NCBI RefSeq assembly: GCF_011516635.5
Contig: NZ_CP096255.1
Span: 9,683,501 to 9,747,500, forward strand
DNA length: 64,000 nucleotides
Origin: Bradyrhizobium barranii subsp. apii
Lineage (GTDB): Bacteria > Pseudomonadota > Alphaproteobacteria > Rhizobiales > Xanthobacteraceae
Direction of reading: 5' to 3'
A model generated the notes under the pieces. That model searched no databases and was not told where the DNA came from. It worked only from the letters and a program-made list of their open reading frames with translations. Position numbers and translations under genes: made by a program. Each line of letters starts with the position of its first letter. Position 1 is the first letter of the stretch. This document shows, in pieces, positions 8,357-17,289 of the stretch.

Positions 8357-9415
8357 TCAGGCCGCCGCAATCCGGCGAAAGCCGTTCCACATTGCGGTCG
8401 CGGCGCCTGAGGTGAGCACCGGCAAAATTCGCGCGTCCTGGTAGTTGCCGTTGAGCGAGACGCGCGGCAGCGCGGTCATGTGGCCGGCGTTCTCGGCGAA
8501 CAGCATGCCGGGCCGGGTCGTCACCGCGGTCTTGAAGCCGGCCGATGCAGCGAGAGCGAATTCGCGCTCGCCCGCGGCTTCGCGGTCGCCATAGGGGTAG
8601 GCGAAGTGCAGCACGGTACGGCCGAGCGCCTGCTCGATCCGAGCGCGGCTTACCGCCATCTCCTGTGCGGCGATCCCCTCGCTCTGCCTGGCGAGATTGC
8701 AATGGCTGATGGTGTGCGCGCCGATCGTGACCAGCGGATCGGCGGAAAATGCCTTCACCTCGTCCCAGGACAGGCACAGGCTGCGGCACAGTGCGGCCAT
8801 GTCGACGTTGTATCTGGCGCAGAGCGCCTCGATCTCGCGCTTGAGATCATGTTCGCCCGGCAGCGCGCGCAGCCAATCGTGCAGGCGGTCGAACGCAACC
8901 TGTTTTGCGGCAGGGGTCGTTGCATCCAGCCGAAGCGCGGAATTGCTGATCTGGATGTCGATCTGTTCGGCCTTGGCGATCACGGTTTCCAGCGCGGTCC
9001 ACCACAGACGTCCGGTGCCCTCGGCAAACTCGCTCGCGACATAGACGGCCAAGGGCGCGTCAAATTCGAGCAGAACCGGCAGCGCGAATTCGAGATTGTC
9101 GCGGTAACCGTCGTCGAGGGTGAAGGCGGCGAAGGGGCGGGTGAACCGGCCCTGCACCAGCCGCTCATGCAGCTCGTCCATGCTGACGATGTCGATCCCG
9201 CGAGAGCGCAAATGGCTCAGGGTGGCGCGCAGGAAATCGGGGGTGACTTCGAGGTGCCGGTTCGGCTGGAACGCGGCCTCGCGGGCCGGCCGCACGTGGT
9301 GCAGCATGAAAATGGCGCCGACGCCCGACAAGAGCGGGCGCAACAGGTGGTGCGCCCCGCTGAAATAGAGTGCCCCCAGCCCGGCGCGGATGACCTTGTT
9401 TCGGAGTTGTTTCAT
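8357..9415 (-). CDS. Polysaccharide deacetylase (NodB-homology) family protein
   Basis: 352 aa. FTLDDGYRDN carries the NodB motif-1 aspartates, and IGAHTISHCNLAR carries the metal-binding histidines. HFAYPYGDREA is a further conserved motif. The N-terminus has a hydrophobic stretch (VGAIFMLHHVRP) but no clear cleavable signal. The family removes N-acetyl groups from cell-surface sugars. It is divergent from the OmpA gene, with 164 bp between starts. Confidence 0.85.
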   Translation of the reverse strand: MKQLRNKVIRAGLGALYFSGAHHLLRPLLSGVGAIFMLHHVRPAREAAFQPNRHLEVTPDFLRATLSHLRSRGIDIVSMDELHERLVQGRFTRPFAAFTLDDGYRDNLEFALPVLLEFDAPLAVYVASEFAEGTGRLWWTALETVIAKAEQIDIQISNSALRLDATTPAAKQVAFDRLHDWLRALPGEHDLKREIEALCARYNVDMAALCRSLCLSWDEVKAFSADPLVTIGAHTISHCNLARQSEGIAAQEMAVSRARIEQALGRTVLHFAYPYGDREAAGEREFALAASAGFKTAVTTRPGMLFAENAGHMTALPRVSLNGNYQDARILPVLTSGAATAMWNGFRRIAAA

Positions 9416-9579
9416 GACCGGCTGGCGAACTCTGGCATTCCAATTTCAACTTACGGAAGAACCCTTGAAGAAAAAGTTATTCCAATTGTCGACGCATGGC
9501 CTTCGGAAGGGCATCATTTCCGGTTTGACAGCCCGGCAAGGGTTTGTTTTGTCTCCGGTTCCAGAGTTCGGGTCGTTGA

Positions 9580-10974
9580 ATGCAGAAGCTTTTCAGGTGG
9601 GCCAGCAAATGGTGGCCAGGGCTGATCCCCCTGGCCGTCATGTGGGGATTTGCGGCCTGGAATAATACCTTGCCGGTCGAGGCGGACCTGTCCGCCCGCA
9701 GCTCGGCGGCGCTCAAGGAGACCGTTCTGGACAAGACCCGGATCGCGGTGGACGGCCGGGACGTCGGCCTGGCCGCGGACGCCTTTTCCGAGGAGGGGCG
9801 CCGCGATGCCGTGATGGCGGTCGAGCTCGTCCCGGGCGTGCGCCTGGTCGACGACCGGACCCGCCTTGTTCCCGAAGCGACGCCCTTCGTCTGGAATGCC
9901 GAGCGTGACGTGGTGCGGGTGACGCTGTCCGGCTCCGCGCCCCTGCCGTCGATGAAGGCGCGCCTGACCGAGGCCGCGCGCAAGGAGGTCAACGGGACCG
10001 AGGTCGCCGATCAGATGGGTCTCGCGCGCGGCGCGCCGCCGCGGTTCGAGGCGGCCGCGATGCTGCTGCTCGACCAGATCGGCAAGCTCAAGGACGGCAA
10101 GATCACGATCACCGACACCAAGGTCAATCTGTCGGGCATGGCGCGCGACCTCGGCGGCCGTGAGGCGATCGCGGCCGCGCTCAAGAACCTGCCGGAGGGC
10201 TTTTCGGTCGCCGCCAACGATGTCAAGGCGCCGCCCTACATCTTCCAGGCCTACAAGGACCCGGTCGCCGCGACCGTGACGCTGACGGGCTACGTGCCTG
10301 ACAACAACGTGCACGCGGCCATTGCAACGAGTGCCTCGCGAAAGTTCTTCACCGAAAAGGTCGTCGACAATCTCAAGGCCAGCGTCGGCGCACCCGGCTC
10401 CTTCAATACTGCCGTGGTCGCAGCGCTCGGCGGGCTGTCGCGGCTGTCGACCGGTACGCTCGTGGTGTCCGATCGCGAGGTGAAGCTGTCGGGCGACGCG
10501 CTCTATGAAGGGGCCGCCAACGACATCCGCGCAGGCCTCGGCAAGGACTTCCCGAAGAACTGGCAGTACAAGCCGGAGATTACGGTGAAGCCTGCCGCGG
10601 GTCCGGTCGACGGCACGGTCTGCCAGCAATTGTTCTCGGAACTCCTGAACAAGGGCAAGATCCGCTTTGCAACGAAACGCGCCGACATCGATCCGGATTC
10701 CGCCGGCATTCTCGACCACCTGATCGAGACGGCGCTGCGCTGCCCCACCACCAATATCGAGGTGGCCGGCCACACCGACGCCGATGGTGAGGACTCCTTC
10801 AACCAGGCTCTCTCGGAGAAGCGCGCGCAGGCCGTGATCGACTATCTGGTCAAGGCCGGGCTGCCGGCCACCCGCTTCACTCCGGTCGGCTATGGCGCCA
10901 CGCACCCCCTCGCCGGCAATGACACCGACGAAGGCAAGGCGCAGAACCGCCGCATCGAATTTCTGGTGAGGTGA
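9580..10974 (+). CDS. OmpA-family envelope protein with BON-like domains
   Basis: 464 aa. One N-terminal membrane anchor (residues about 13-30, WPGLIPLAVMWGFAAW) is followed by a periplasmic region with BON-like repeats (VTLTGYVPDNNV, VVSDREVKLSGDALYEG). The OmpA C-terminal peptidoglycan-binding domain covers about 345-464, with IEVAGHTDADG and NRRIEFLV. The arrangement resembles OmpATb/ArfA-type proteins. It is translationally coupled to the small membrane protein that follows, so both probably act in the envelope. Confidence 0.8.
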   Translation: MQKLFRWASKWWPGLIPLAVMWGFAAWNNTLPVEADLSARSSAALKETVLDKTRIAVDGRDVGLAADAFSEEGRRDAVMAVELVPGVRLVDDRTRLVPEATPFVWNAERDVVRVTLSGSAPLPSMKARLTEAARKEVNGTEVADQMGLARGAPPRFEAAAMLLLDQIGKLKDGKITITDTKVNLSGMARDLGGREAIAAALKNLPEGFSVAANDVKAPPYIFQAYKDPVAATVTLTGYVPDNNVHAAIATSASRKFFTEKVVDNLKASVGAPGSFNTAVVAALGGLSRLSTGTLVVSDREVKLSGDALYEGAANDIRAGLGKDFPKNWQYKPEITVKPAAGPVDGTVCQQLFSELLNKGKIRFATKRADIDPDSAGILDHLIETALRCPTTNIEVAGHTDADGEDSFNQALSEKRAQAVIDYLVKAGLPATRFTPVGYGATHPLAGNDTDEGKAQNRRIEFLVR

Positions 10975-10976
10975 CG

Positions 10977-11273
10977 ATGCCCTATCTCGTCTCGTTCCAT
11001 CTGGGCTGGCTGATCGGCTCGCTGCTGCTGGGCTTTTGCATGGGCTGGATCTCGGTGGTCCAGCGCGGCAACGGCACCTCGAAGGTGACCGCGCGCTGGC
11101 TCGCCGTGCTTGCCGCCGCCCTGGTCGCAGCCTCCTTCGCGCATGTGGTACCCGGCCGCTTCGGCTATTGGCTCGATCTCGGGCTGGTCATGTTCGCCTG
11201 CTACCTCGTCGGCTGCACCATCGGCGCTTGGCTGCGCGACAGGGTGGTCTCGCGGAGCCAGCCGGCCGCCTGA
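10977..11273 (+). CDS. Small membrane protein coupled to the OmpA gene
   Basis: 98 aa from ATG 10977 (an in-frame GTG at 10971 overlaps the OmpA stop). Three hydrophobic segments are visible: FHLGWLIGSLLLGFCMGWI, WLAVLAAALVAASFA and LDLGLVMFACYLVGCTIGAW. No known domain is recognised. In comparable genomes small proteins of this kind sit after OmpA/BON genes, which suggests a shared envelope role. Confidence 0.65.
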   Translation: MPYLVSFHLGWLIGSLLLGFCMGWISVVQRGNGTSKVTARWLAVLAAALVAASFAHVVPGRFGYWLDLGLVMFACYLVGCTIGAWLRDRVVSRSQPAA

Positions 11274-11362
11274 GCCCTTGGGCTCGCTCGGGGGCGGGCC
11301 TCTATCCAACATTACGATAACGGCTTGATCGGCAAGCAAATTGCCGAACAATCAGAACGCGC

Positions 11363-11390
11363 TTGACATCAATACGTACGTACGTATTAT
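11363..11390 (+). promoter_or_regulatory. Promoter with an 18-bp palindromic operator between -35 and -10, for TetR-dehalogenase
   Basis: TTGACA (11363-11368), a 16-bp spacer and TATTAT (11385-11390) make a near-consensus promoter. The perfect palindrome AATACGTACGTACGTATT (11371-11388) fills the spacer and enters the -10. A start about 7 bp after the -10 would fall on or next to the ATG at 11398, implying a leaderless or nearly leaderless mRNA. TetR binding here would block RNA polymerase; autoregulation is inferred. Confidence 0.7.
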
Positions 11391-11397
11391 TTTCCTC

Positions 11398-11988
11398 ATG
11401 CCAAAGCCCTCACTCAAAGACGCCATCCTCGATGCCGGCCTGAAGGTCATGTTCAGGACCGGCTATCACGGCACCAGCGTGCGCGACGTCACCGCTGCGG
11501 CGGGCGCGCCGCAGGGGTCCTTCACCAATCATTTTCGCTCCAAAGAGGTGTTCGCCTCCGAGGTGCTCGACCGCTACTTCGACACCACGAGGGGACTGGT
11601 CGCGGAGGCGCTCGACGACACCTCGCTGACGCCGCGCGCGCGGCTGCGGCGCTATCTCGACATCATCACCGGCCGGCTCGAGGCCGACGGCTATGGCCGC
11701 GGCTGCCTGATCGGTGATCTCAGCCTGGAGGCATCAGCCAGCAGCGAAATGCTGCGCGCCCGTCTCGCCGAAATCTTCGCGGAGTGGCGCGCGCCGTTCG
11801 CCGCCTGCATCAGGGGCGCCCAGACGTGCCGCGAGATCGCATCCGATTTCGAGCCCGAAGAGCTTGCCGATTTCCTGCTTGCGTCCTGGCAGGGCGCGAT
11901 CCTGCGCATGAAGGTCGACCGCAATCCCAACGCCCTCGAACGTTTCAAGACCATCGCCTTTCAAACCGTCTTCAGGGAGCTGACATGA
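11398..11988 (+). CDS. TetR/AcrR-family repressor of the dehalogenase operon
   Basis: 196 aa from ATG 11398. The N-terminal TetR HTH is clear (GYHGTSVRDVTAAAGAPQGSFTNHF, residues about 20-45). The C-terminal ligand domain includes GRGCLIGDLSLEAS, common in the YcdC/AcrR-like branch. The start lies directly after the promoter, and the longer frame from 11341 would run through the operator. The stop overlaps the dehalogenase ATG (ATGA), so the two form one operon. It most likely represses its own promoter until an inducer binds. Confidence 0.85.
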   Translation: MPKPSLKDAILDAGLKVMFRTGYHGTSVRDVTAAAGAPQGSFTNHFRSKEVFASEVLDRYFDTTRGLVAEALDDTSLTPRARLRRYLDIITGRLEADGYGRGCLIGDLSLEASASSEMLRARLAEIFAEWRAPFAACIRGAQTCREIASDFEPEELADFLLASWQGAILRMKVDRNPNALERFKTIAFQTVFRELT

Positions 11989-12917
11989 GCAAGCCAACTG
12001 AAATCGAGATTCTCAAAGCGTCTGTGCTGGGAAGCACGATGGCCTATCGCGAGGCGGGAGATCGCGATGCGCCCGCTGCCCTGTTCCTGCACGGCAACCC
12101 GACGTCGTCACATATCTGGCGCAACATCCTGCCGCTTGTATCGCCGGTCGCACATTGCATCGCGCCCGATCTCGTCGGCTTCGGCCAATCCGGCAAGCCC
12201 GACATCGGCTATCGCTTCGTCGACCACGTCCGCTATCTCGATGCATTCATCGAACAGCGCGGCATCAAATCGGCCTACCTCGTCGCGCAGGACTGGGGCA
12301 CCGCGCTCGCGTTCCATCTCGCCGCGCGCCGGCCGGATTTCGTGCGCGGCCTTGCCTTCATGGAGTTCATCCGCCCGATGCCGACCTGGCAGGACTTTCA
12401 CCACACCGAGGTCGCGGAGCAGCAGGACCACGCCGAGGCGGCGAGGGCGGCGTTCCGCAAATTCAGGACGCCGAGCGAGGGCGAAGCGATGATCCTCGAG
12501 GCGAACGCGTTCGTCGAACGCGTGCTGCCCGGTGGCATCGTCCGCAAGCTCGGCGAGGACGAGATGGAGCCTTACCGTGCGCCATTCCCGACGCCGGAGA
12601 GCCGCCGGCCCGTTCTCGCCTTCCCCCGCGAACTGCCGATCGCGGGCGATCCCGCCGACGTCTACGAGACGCTCCAATCCGCGCATGCGGCGCTGGCTGC
12701 ATCGGCCTATCCGAAGCTGTTGTTCTCGGGCACGCCCGGCGCGCTCGTTGCGCCCGAATTCGCCGAGCGGTTCGCGGCCTCGCTGAAGCACTGCGCATTG
12801 GTCCGCCTCGGACCCGGGCTGCACTTTCTCCAGGAGGATAACCCCGAGGCGATCGGCCGCTCCGTCGCCGGCTGGATCGCCGGCATCGAAGCCGTGCGCC
12901 AGCAGCGCGCTGCCTGA
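11985..12917 (+). CDS. dbjA: Haloalkane dehalogenase, DbjA-like
   Basis: 310 aa. It hydrolyses carbon-halogen bonds of haloalkanes to alcohol and halide. The alpha/beta hydrolase residues of the HLD-II group are visible: halide-binding Asn in HGNPTSSHIW, nucleophile Asp and halide-binding Trp in AQDWGTALAFH near residue 103, acidic residue in FMEFIRPMPTW, and catalytic His in GPGLHFLQED. From memory it is very close to DbjA of Bradyrhizobium japonicum USDA110 along its whole length. It is coupled to the TetR gene. Confidence 0.93.
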   Translation: MSKPTEIEILKASVLGSTMAYREAGDRDAPAALFLHGNPTSSHIWRNILPLVSPVAHCIAPDLVGFGQSGKPDIGYRFVDHVRYLDAFIEQRGIKSAYLVAQDWGTALAFHLAARRPDFVRGLAFMEFIRPMPTWQDFHHTEVAEQQDHAEAARAAFRKFRTPSEGEAMILEANAFVERVLPGGIVRKLGEDEMEPYRAPFPTPESRRPVLAFPRELPIAGDPADVYETLQSAHAALAASAYPKLLFSGTPGALVAPEFAERFAASLKHCALVRLGPGLHFLQEDNPEAIGRSVAGWIAGIEAVRQQRAA

Positions 12918-12928
12918 AGGCGGGCGAG

Positions 12929-13156
12929 ATGGCTGATGTGACCATCATCTATTGCCGTCCCTGCGGCCACGAGAAGCGCGCCAAGGACGCCGCTGCTGCG
13001 CTGCGGCAGCATCTGGCGCTGGAGGCGGCTCTCGTGCCCGCCGGGGGTGGGATCTTCCAGGTCAAGGTCGGCGACAGCATCGTCGCCAGCCGCAGCAAGG
13101 GCCACTTTCCCGGTACCGACGAAATCGTGGCCGCCGTCACTTCCGCGTGGCACTGA
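12929..13156 (+). CDS. SelW/SelT-like (Rdx family) thioredoxin-fold protein
   Basis: 75 aa with the short Rdx layout. YCRPCGHEKRA gives a CxxC motif at the first strand-helix turn, and GGGIFQVKVGD and HFPGTDEIVAAV fit the rest. It is a probable small redox protein with Cys where eukaryotic SelW has selenocysteine. It starts 11 nt after the dehalogenase stop, so it may be the last gene of that operon. Confidence 0.75.
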   Translation: MADVTIIYCRPCGHEKRAKDAAAALRQHLALEAALVPAGGGIFQVKVGDSIVASRSKGHFPGTDEIVAAVTSAWH

Positions 13157-13609
13157 TCCGGGGCGGATTCCGATCGCTTCCTGAGGCCGCCACCGTCGCC
13201 GCGGCCTTTCGGCCCACCTGAAATCCCTGAACAACAGCGCCAGCCACCCCCTCTTTCGCCAGGCGGGGGCGGCCCATAGATTGACGTCGGCTTAAGTCGT
13301 GACGGAACATTGTGCGGTCGAAATCATCAAAACTTCATGGCGCCTGCGCAGGATTGCCATGGAGATTCGCGTCAGTCTTGCCGCCGAAAGCGCCAATCCG
13401 TGCATCAGGAGCCCGCAACCCTGCCTAAAATATTGAAGGCACGAGTATTTGTTCGAATTGCTGAATTCCACTCCGCCCCAAAACGCGCTAGTGGAGGGGC
13501 ATGGGGCATGCGCGATGCCGGAGCCGGCGGCAAGGGTTCGTTGAATGCCTGTGCGTCGTCCGCCTGTCCGCCGGCCACCCCGGCCGCTGAAGCGTTGTTC
13601 GAGGTCTAG
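13157..13609. other. Intergenic stretch, no supported gene
   Basis: A 99-codon open frame from 13310 has an Arg/Cys-rich composition without any domain or clear ribosome site, and I do not support it. No RNA gene or strong hairpin was seen. The promoter of the following membrane-protein gene must lie here. Confidence 0.5.
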
Positions 13610-14665
13610 ATGCTGGAAGCCATACGCAGGGCGATGACGTTTCTGCGCCAGAAGCAAGTCCTGCATAAGCTTGGAGTTGTGATCAGCGTCGCCGTCATCG
13701 GCATCGCTTGCTATGTGCTCTACCACATGCTGCGGGGCATCGACGTCAACGAGGTCCTCGAAGCGATCAAGAGCACCGAGCCGAGCCAGATCGCGATGGC
13801 GGCGCTGTTCGTGGCCGCGGGCTATTTCACCCTGACCTTCTACGATCTGTTCGCCGTGCGCGCGATCGGCCACGCCCATGTGCCTTACCGCATCAATGCG
13901 CTCGCCGCCTTCACCAGCTATTCGATCGGCCACAATGTCGGCGCCAGCGTCTTCACCGGCGGCGCGGTGCGCTACCGCATCTATTCTGCCTATGGCCTGA
14001 ACGCGATCGACGTCGCAAAGATCTGCTTCCTCGCCGGCCTGACCTTCTGGCTCGGCAATGCCGCGGTGCTCGGCCTTGGCATCTCCTACCATCCGGAAGC
14101 CGCTGCCGCGATCGACCAGCTTCCGCCCTGGCTGAACCGGATGCTGGCGATGATGATCATCGCGGGGCTGGTCGCCTATGTGGTCTGGGTCTGGACCCAG
14201 CCGCGGGTGGTCGGCCGCGGGCCCTGGACCGTGGTGCTGCCGGGCGGCCCGCTGACGCTGCTCCAGATCGCCATTGGCATCATCGATCTCGGCTTCTGTG
14301 CGCTCGCGATGTACGTGCTGGTCCCGGACGAGCCCAATCTCGGCTTCGTCGTGGTGGCGGTGATCTTCGTTTCGGCGACGTTGCTCGGTTTCGCCAGCCA
14401 CTCGCCGGGAGGGCTCGGCGTGTTCGATGCCGCCATGCTGGTCGGCCTCTGGCAGATGGACCGCGAGGAACTGCTGGGTGGCATGCTCCTGTTCCGCGTC
14501 CTCTATTATCTCTCTCCCTTCGTCATATCTGTAATCTTGCTGACGTTTCGCGAGGTTATAATCGGCGCTCGATCGAAGCGCTTGCAGCAGGCGGCGCTCA
14601 AGCTCGACCCCGGCCCAGCGCGTGAAGCCGCCTATGTGAGAGAGCGCAGCGACACCGGCGCCTGA
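13610..14665 (+). CDS. Lysylphosphatidylglycerol-synthase-type multi-pass membrane protein (YbhN-like)
   Basis: 351 aa with about 7-8 membrane segments. The conserved family patch TSYSIGHNVGASVFTGGAVRYRIY is at about 100-125, and FASHSPGGLGVFDAAML at about 263-280. This is the transmembrane flippase-like half of MprF proteins without the soluble transferase domain. It sits 32 nt before phoR; whether it belongs functionally to the phosphate regulon, for example in phosphate-dependent membrane remodelling, is open. Confidence 0.8.
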   Translation: MLEAIRRAMTFLRQKQVLHKLGVVISVAVIGIACYVLYHMLRGIDVNEVLEAIKSTEPSQIAMAALFVAAGYFTLTFYDLFAVRAIGHAHVPYRINALAAFTSYSIGHNVGASVFTGGAVRYRIYSAYGLNAIDVAKICFLAGLTFWLGNAAVLGLGISYHPEAAAAIDQLPPWLNRMLAMMIIAGLVAYVVWVWTQPRVVGRGPWTVVLPGGPLTLLQIAIGIIDLGFCALAMYVLVPDEPNLGFVVVAVIFVSATLLGFASHSPGGLGVFDAAMLVGLWQMDREELLGGMLLFRVLYYLSPFVISVILLTFREVIIGARSKRLQQAALKLDPGPAREAAYVRERSDTGA

Positions 14666-14697
14666 CCGGCGCATCCCCTTTAGGAGAAGCCGCCGCG

Positions 14698-15996
14698 ATG
14701 GCGATCGACGCCCCATCTTCTCCCTCCGCGCAGCCCTGGTCCGACCGGCTGCGGCACTCGACCGTCATCCTGATCGCCGCGGCGCTGGCGCTGTCGGTGG
14801 TGGTCTCGCTCGACGAATTGTCGGTGATGCGGGCGGCGACGGTGTTCCTCTGCATCGCGGCCGCGGCGCTGATCCCCTGGCGGCTGCACGACAATGCCGC
14901 CTCGCGCGACGACACCCGCCGCGTCAACCCGGTCGAGAGCGCGGCGGTGGCCGCGGTCGTCGCTGGCATGCCGGATCCGGCGGTGCTGCTCGACCGCGCC
15001 GGGCGTGTCATCCATCTCAATGCCGCCGCCGCCCAGCTGGCGCCGGCGCTGCGCAAGAACGAGCTCGCCCAGTTCGCGCTGCGCTCGCCGGAGATCATCA
15101 CGGCGCTGCGGGAGTCGATTGCGACCACCGAGCCGCGGCGCACGACCTATCTCGACCATGTGCCGGTCGACTGCTGGATGGAGCTGACCATTACGCCTGT
15201 GCCGGTGCCGACCTCCTTCGGCGGCGCCGACAAATGCATGCTGATGACTTTCCACGACCAGACGCCGCTGCGACGGGTCGAGGAGATGCGCGCAGACTTC
15301 GTCGCCAATGCCAGCCACGAGCTGCGTACGCCGCTCGCCGCGCTGTCGGGCTTCATCGACACGCTCCAGGGCCAGGCCAAGGACGATCCCAAGGCACGCG
15401 AGCGGTTCCTCGGCATCATGCACAACCAGGCGACCCGGATGGCGCGCCTGATCGACGATCTGCTCTCGCTGTCGCGGGTCGAGCTGTCGGCCCATGTGCG
15501 GCCCGACACCCTGGTCGACCTGCTGCCGATCATCTTCCAGGTCGCCGACGGGCTCGAGCCGCTGGCGCGGGAGCGCCAGGTCGAGGTCGAAACCCATCTG
15601 CCTGAGACCCCGGTGATGATCGCGGGCGACCGCGAGGAATTGCTCCGCCTGTTCGAGAACCTGATCGAGAACGCGCTCAAATACGGGGCGTCGGGCGGAC
15701 GTGTCATCGTGTCGCTGGCCGCGGCGGCAGCCACTGATGGAACTCAGGAAATCCGGGTCATGGTCCGCGATTTCGGCCCCGGCATCGCGCCCGAGCATCT
15801 GCCGCGACTGACCGAGCGGTTCTACCGGGTCGACGTCGGCGACAGCCGCTCGCAGGGCGGGACGGGGCTCGGATTATCGCTGGTGAAACATATTCTTAAC
15901 CGCCATCGCGGCCGGCTTTTGATCGAGAGCGTGCCCAAGCAGGGCGCCGTTTTCACGGCCTGTTTTCCCCAGGCGAAGACCGCGGCTTCGACCTGA
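14698..15996 (+). CDS. phoR: Phosphate regulon sensor histidine kinase PhoR
   Basis: 432 aa. Two N-terminal membrane segments lie between about residues 20 and 62, followed by a PAS-like region (about 84-190). The HisKA motif NASHELRTPLAALSGFIDTL has the phospho-acceptor His near 207. HATPase motifs are NLIENALKYG, DFGPGIAPEHL and GGTGLGLSLVKHIL. It is the first gene of the phoR-pstSCAB-phoU-phoB order. It should phosphorylate PhoB when phosphate is low, signalling through PstSCAB and PhoU. Confidence 0.93.
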   Translation: MAIDAPSSPSAQPWSDRLRHSTVILIAAALALSVVVSLDELSVMRAATVFLCIAAAALIPWRLHDNAASRDDTRRVNPVESAAVAAVVAGMPDPAVLLDRAGRVIHLNAAAAQLAPALRKNELAQFALRSPEIITALRESIATTEPRRTTYLDHVPVDCWMELTITPVPVPTSFGGADKCMLMTFHDQTPLRRVEEMRADFVANASHELRTPLAALSGFIDTLQGQAKDDPKARERFLGIMHNQATRMARLIDDLLSLSRVELSAHVRPDTLVDLLPIIFQVADGLEPLARERQVEVETHLPETPVMIAGDREELLRLFENLIENALKYGASGGRVIVSLAAAAATDGTQEIRVMVRDFGPGIAPEHLPRLTERFYRVDVGDSRSQGGTGLGLSLVKHILNRHRGRLLIESVPKQGAVFTACFPQAKTAAST

Positions 15997-16024
15997 TATT
16001 CGAGCGATTTCAATCGCTTGGCCG

Positions 16025-16042
16025 CGTCATCCAGCTGTCACG
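16025..16042 (+). promoter_or_regulatory. PHO box upstream of pstS
   Basis: CGTCATCCAGCTGTCACG holds two GTCAY half-sites 11 bp apart (16026 and 16037), the classic direct-repeat spacing of PhoB sites. It lies about 100 bp before the pstS ATG, where a phosphate-starvation promoter is expected. Confidence 0.75.
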
Positions 16043-16140
16043 AAACCTTCGTAAAAGCACAGCCGACCGCTCCTAAAGGGGCGGCACGGGGAGCGCGATC
16101 GGGCGCGGATGGCGCTTCGCTCCCCTGTATGGAGACCACC

Positions 16141-17154
16141 ATGAATTTCATCAAAACTATCGTCGCTGCCGGCTTGGTCGCCGCATCGGCGACGGCGGCG
16201 TTTGCTGCCGACATCACGGGTGCCGGTGCGACGTTCCCGTTCCCGATCTATTCCAAGTGGGCTGACGCCTACAAGAAGGAGACCGGCAACGGTCTGAACT
16301 ACCAGTCGATCGGCTCCGGCGGCGGCATCAAGCAGATCCAGGCCAAGACCGTGACCTTCGGCGCCAGCGACGCGCCGCTCAAGGCCGAGCAGCTCGAAAA
16401 GGACGGCCTCGTCCAGTGGCCGATGGTGATGGGCGCCATCGTTCCGGTCGTGAACATCGAGGGCGTGAAGCCCGGCGAGCTGGTGTTCGACGGCGAGACC
16501 CTGGCCAGCATCTATCTCGGCAAGATCACCAAGTGGGACGACGCCGCGATCAAGAAGCTCAATCCGAACGTGAAGCTGCCGTCGGACGCGATCACCGTGG
16601 TCCGCCGCTCGGATGGTTCGGGCACCACCTTCAACTTCACCAACTATCTCGCCAAGGCCAGCGCGGACTGGAAGAGCAAGGTCGGTGAGGGCACCGCGGT
16701 CGAGTGGCCGGTCGGCGTCGGCGCCAAGGGCAACGAAGGCGTGTCGGGCAACATCAGCCAGACCAAGAACTCGATCGGCTACGTCGAGTACGCCTATGCC
16801 AAGCAGAACAAGCTGACCTACACCGGTCTCGTCAACAAGGCCGGCAAGCCGGTGCAGCCGACCGTCGAGGCCTTCCAGGCCGCGGCTTCCAATGCCGACT
16901 GGGCCAAGGCTCCCGGCTACTACGTCATCCTGACCGACCAGCCCGGCGACAAGTCCTGGCCGATCACGGCGGCGACCTTCATCCTCATGCACAAGGATGC
17001 CACTGACAAGGCAGCCTCGCAGGAAGCCATCAAGTTCTTCCGCTGGGCCTTCAAGAGCGGCGGCAAGGCGGCTGAAGAGCTCGACTACATCCCGATGCCG
17101 GACCCGGTCGTCCAGCTGATCGAGAAGACCTGGGCTGCCGAGATCAAGAGCTAA
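16141..17154 (+). CDS. pstS: Phosphate ABC transporter substrate-binding protein PstS
   Basis: 337 aa including a signal peptide of about 23 residues (KTIVAAGLVAASATAAFAA). The mature protein begins ITGAGATFPFPIYSKWAD, a PstS hallmark, and has SIGSGGGIKQI and RRSDGSGTTFNF phosphate-binding loops. It works in the periplasm. The start at 16141 is chosen because the signal peptide begins there; the longer frame from 16018 runs through the PHO box. Confidence 0.96.
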   Translation: MNFIKTIVAAGLVAASATAAFAADITGAGATFPFPIYSKWADAYKKETGNGLNYQSIGSGGGIKQIQAKTVTFGASDAPLKAEQLEKDGLVQWPMVMGAIVPVVNIEGVKPGELVFDGETLASIYLGKITKWDDAAIKKLNPNVKLPSDAITVVRRSDGSGTTFNFTNYLAKASADWKSKVGEGTAVEWPVGVGAKGNEGVSGNISQTKNSIGYVEYAYAKQNKLTYTGLVNKAGKPVQPTVEAFQAAASNADWAKAPGYYVILTDQPGDKSWPITAATFILMHKDATDKAASQEAIKFFRWAFKSGGKAAEELDYIPMPDPVVQLIEKTWAAEIKS

Positions 17155-17164
17155 GCGCTCTGTG

Positions 17165-17232
17165 TCCCGGACTGGGCGCCGGGATCTCACAAGACCTCCG
17201 CTCCGGTTCGGCCTCGCGCCGCATCCGGAGCG
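17165..17232 (+). terminator. Two stem-loops between pstS and pstC
   Basis: TCCCGG-N8-CCGGGA (17165-17184) and CGCTCCGG ... CCGGAGCG (17199-17232) follow the pstS stop. Neither has a U tract. They probably protect or partly terminate the pstS message, giving more binding protein than permease, a common arrangement in pst operons. Confidence 0.5.
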
Positions 17233-17289
17233 CAAGACCAACAACAAGACCGACAACAAGCGTATATCAAACGGGCACAGGGGATCGGC

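Noticed and set aside
13310..13609. A 99-aa frame upstream of the LPG-synthase-like gene
   Set aside because: It has no ribosome site, no domain and an odd composition.
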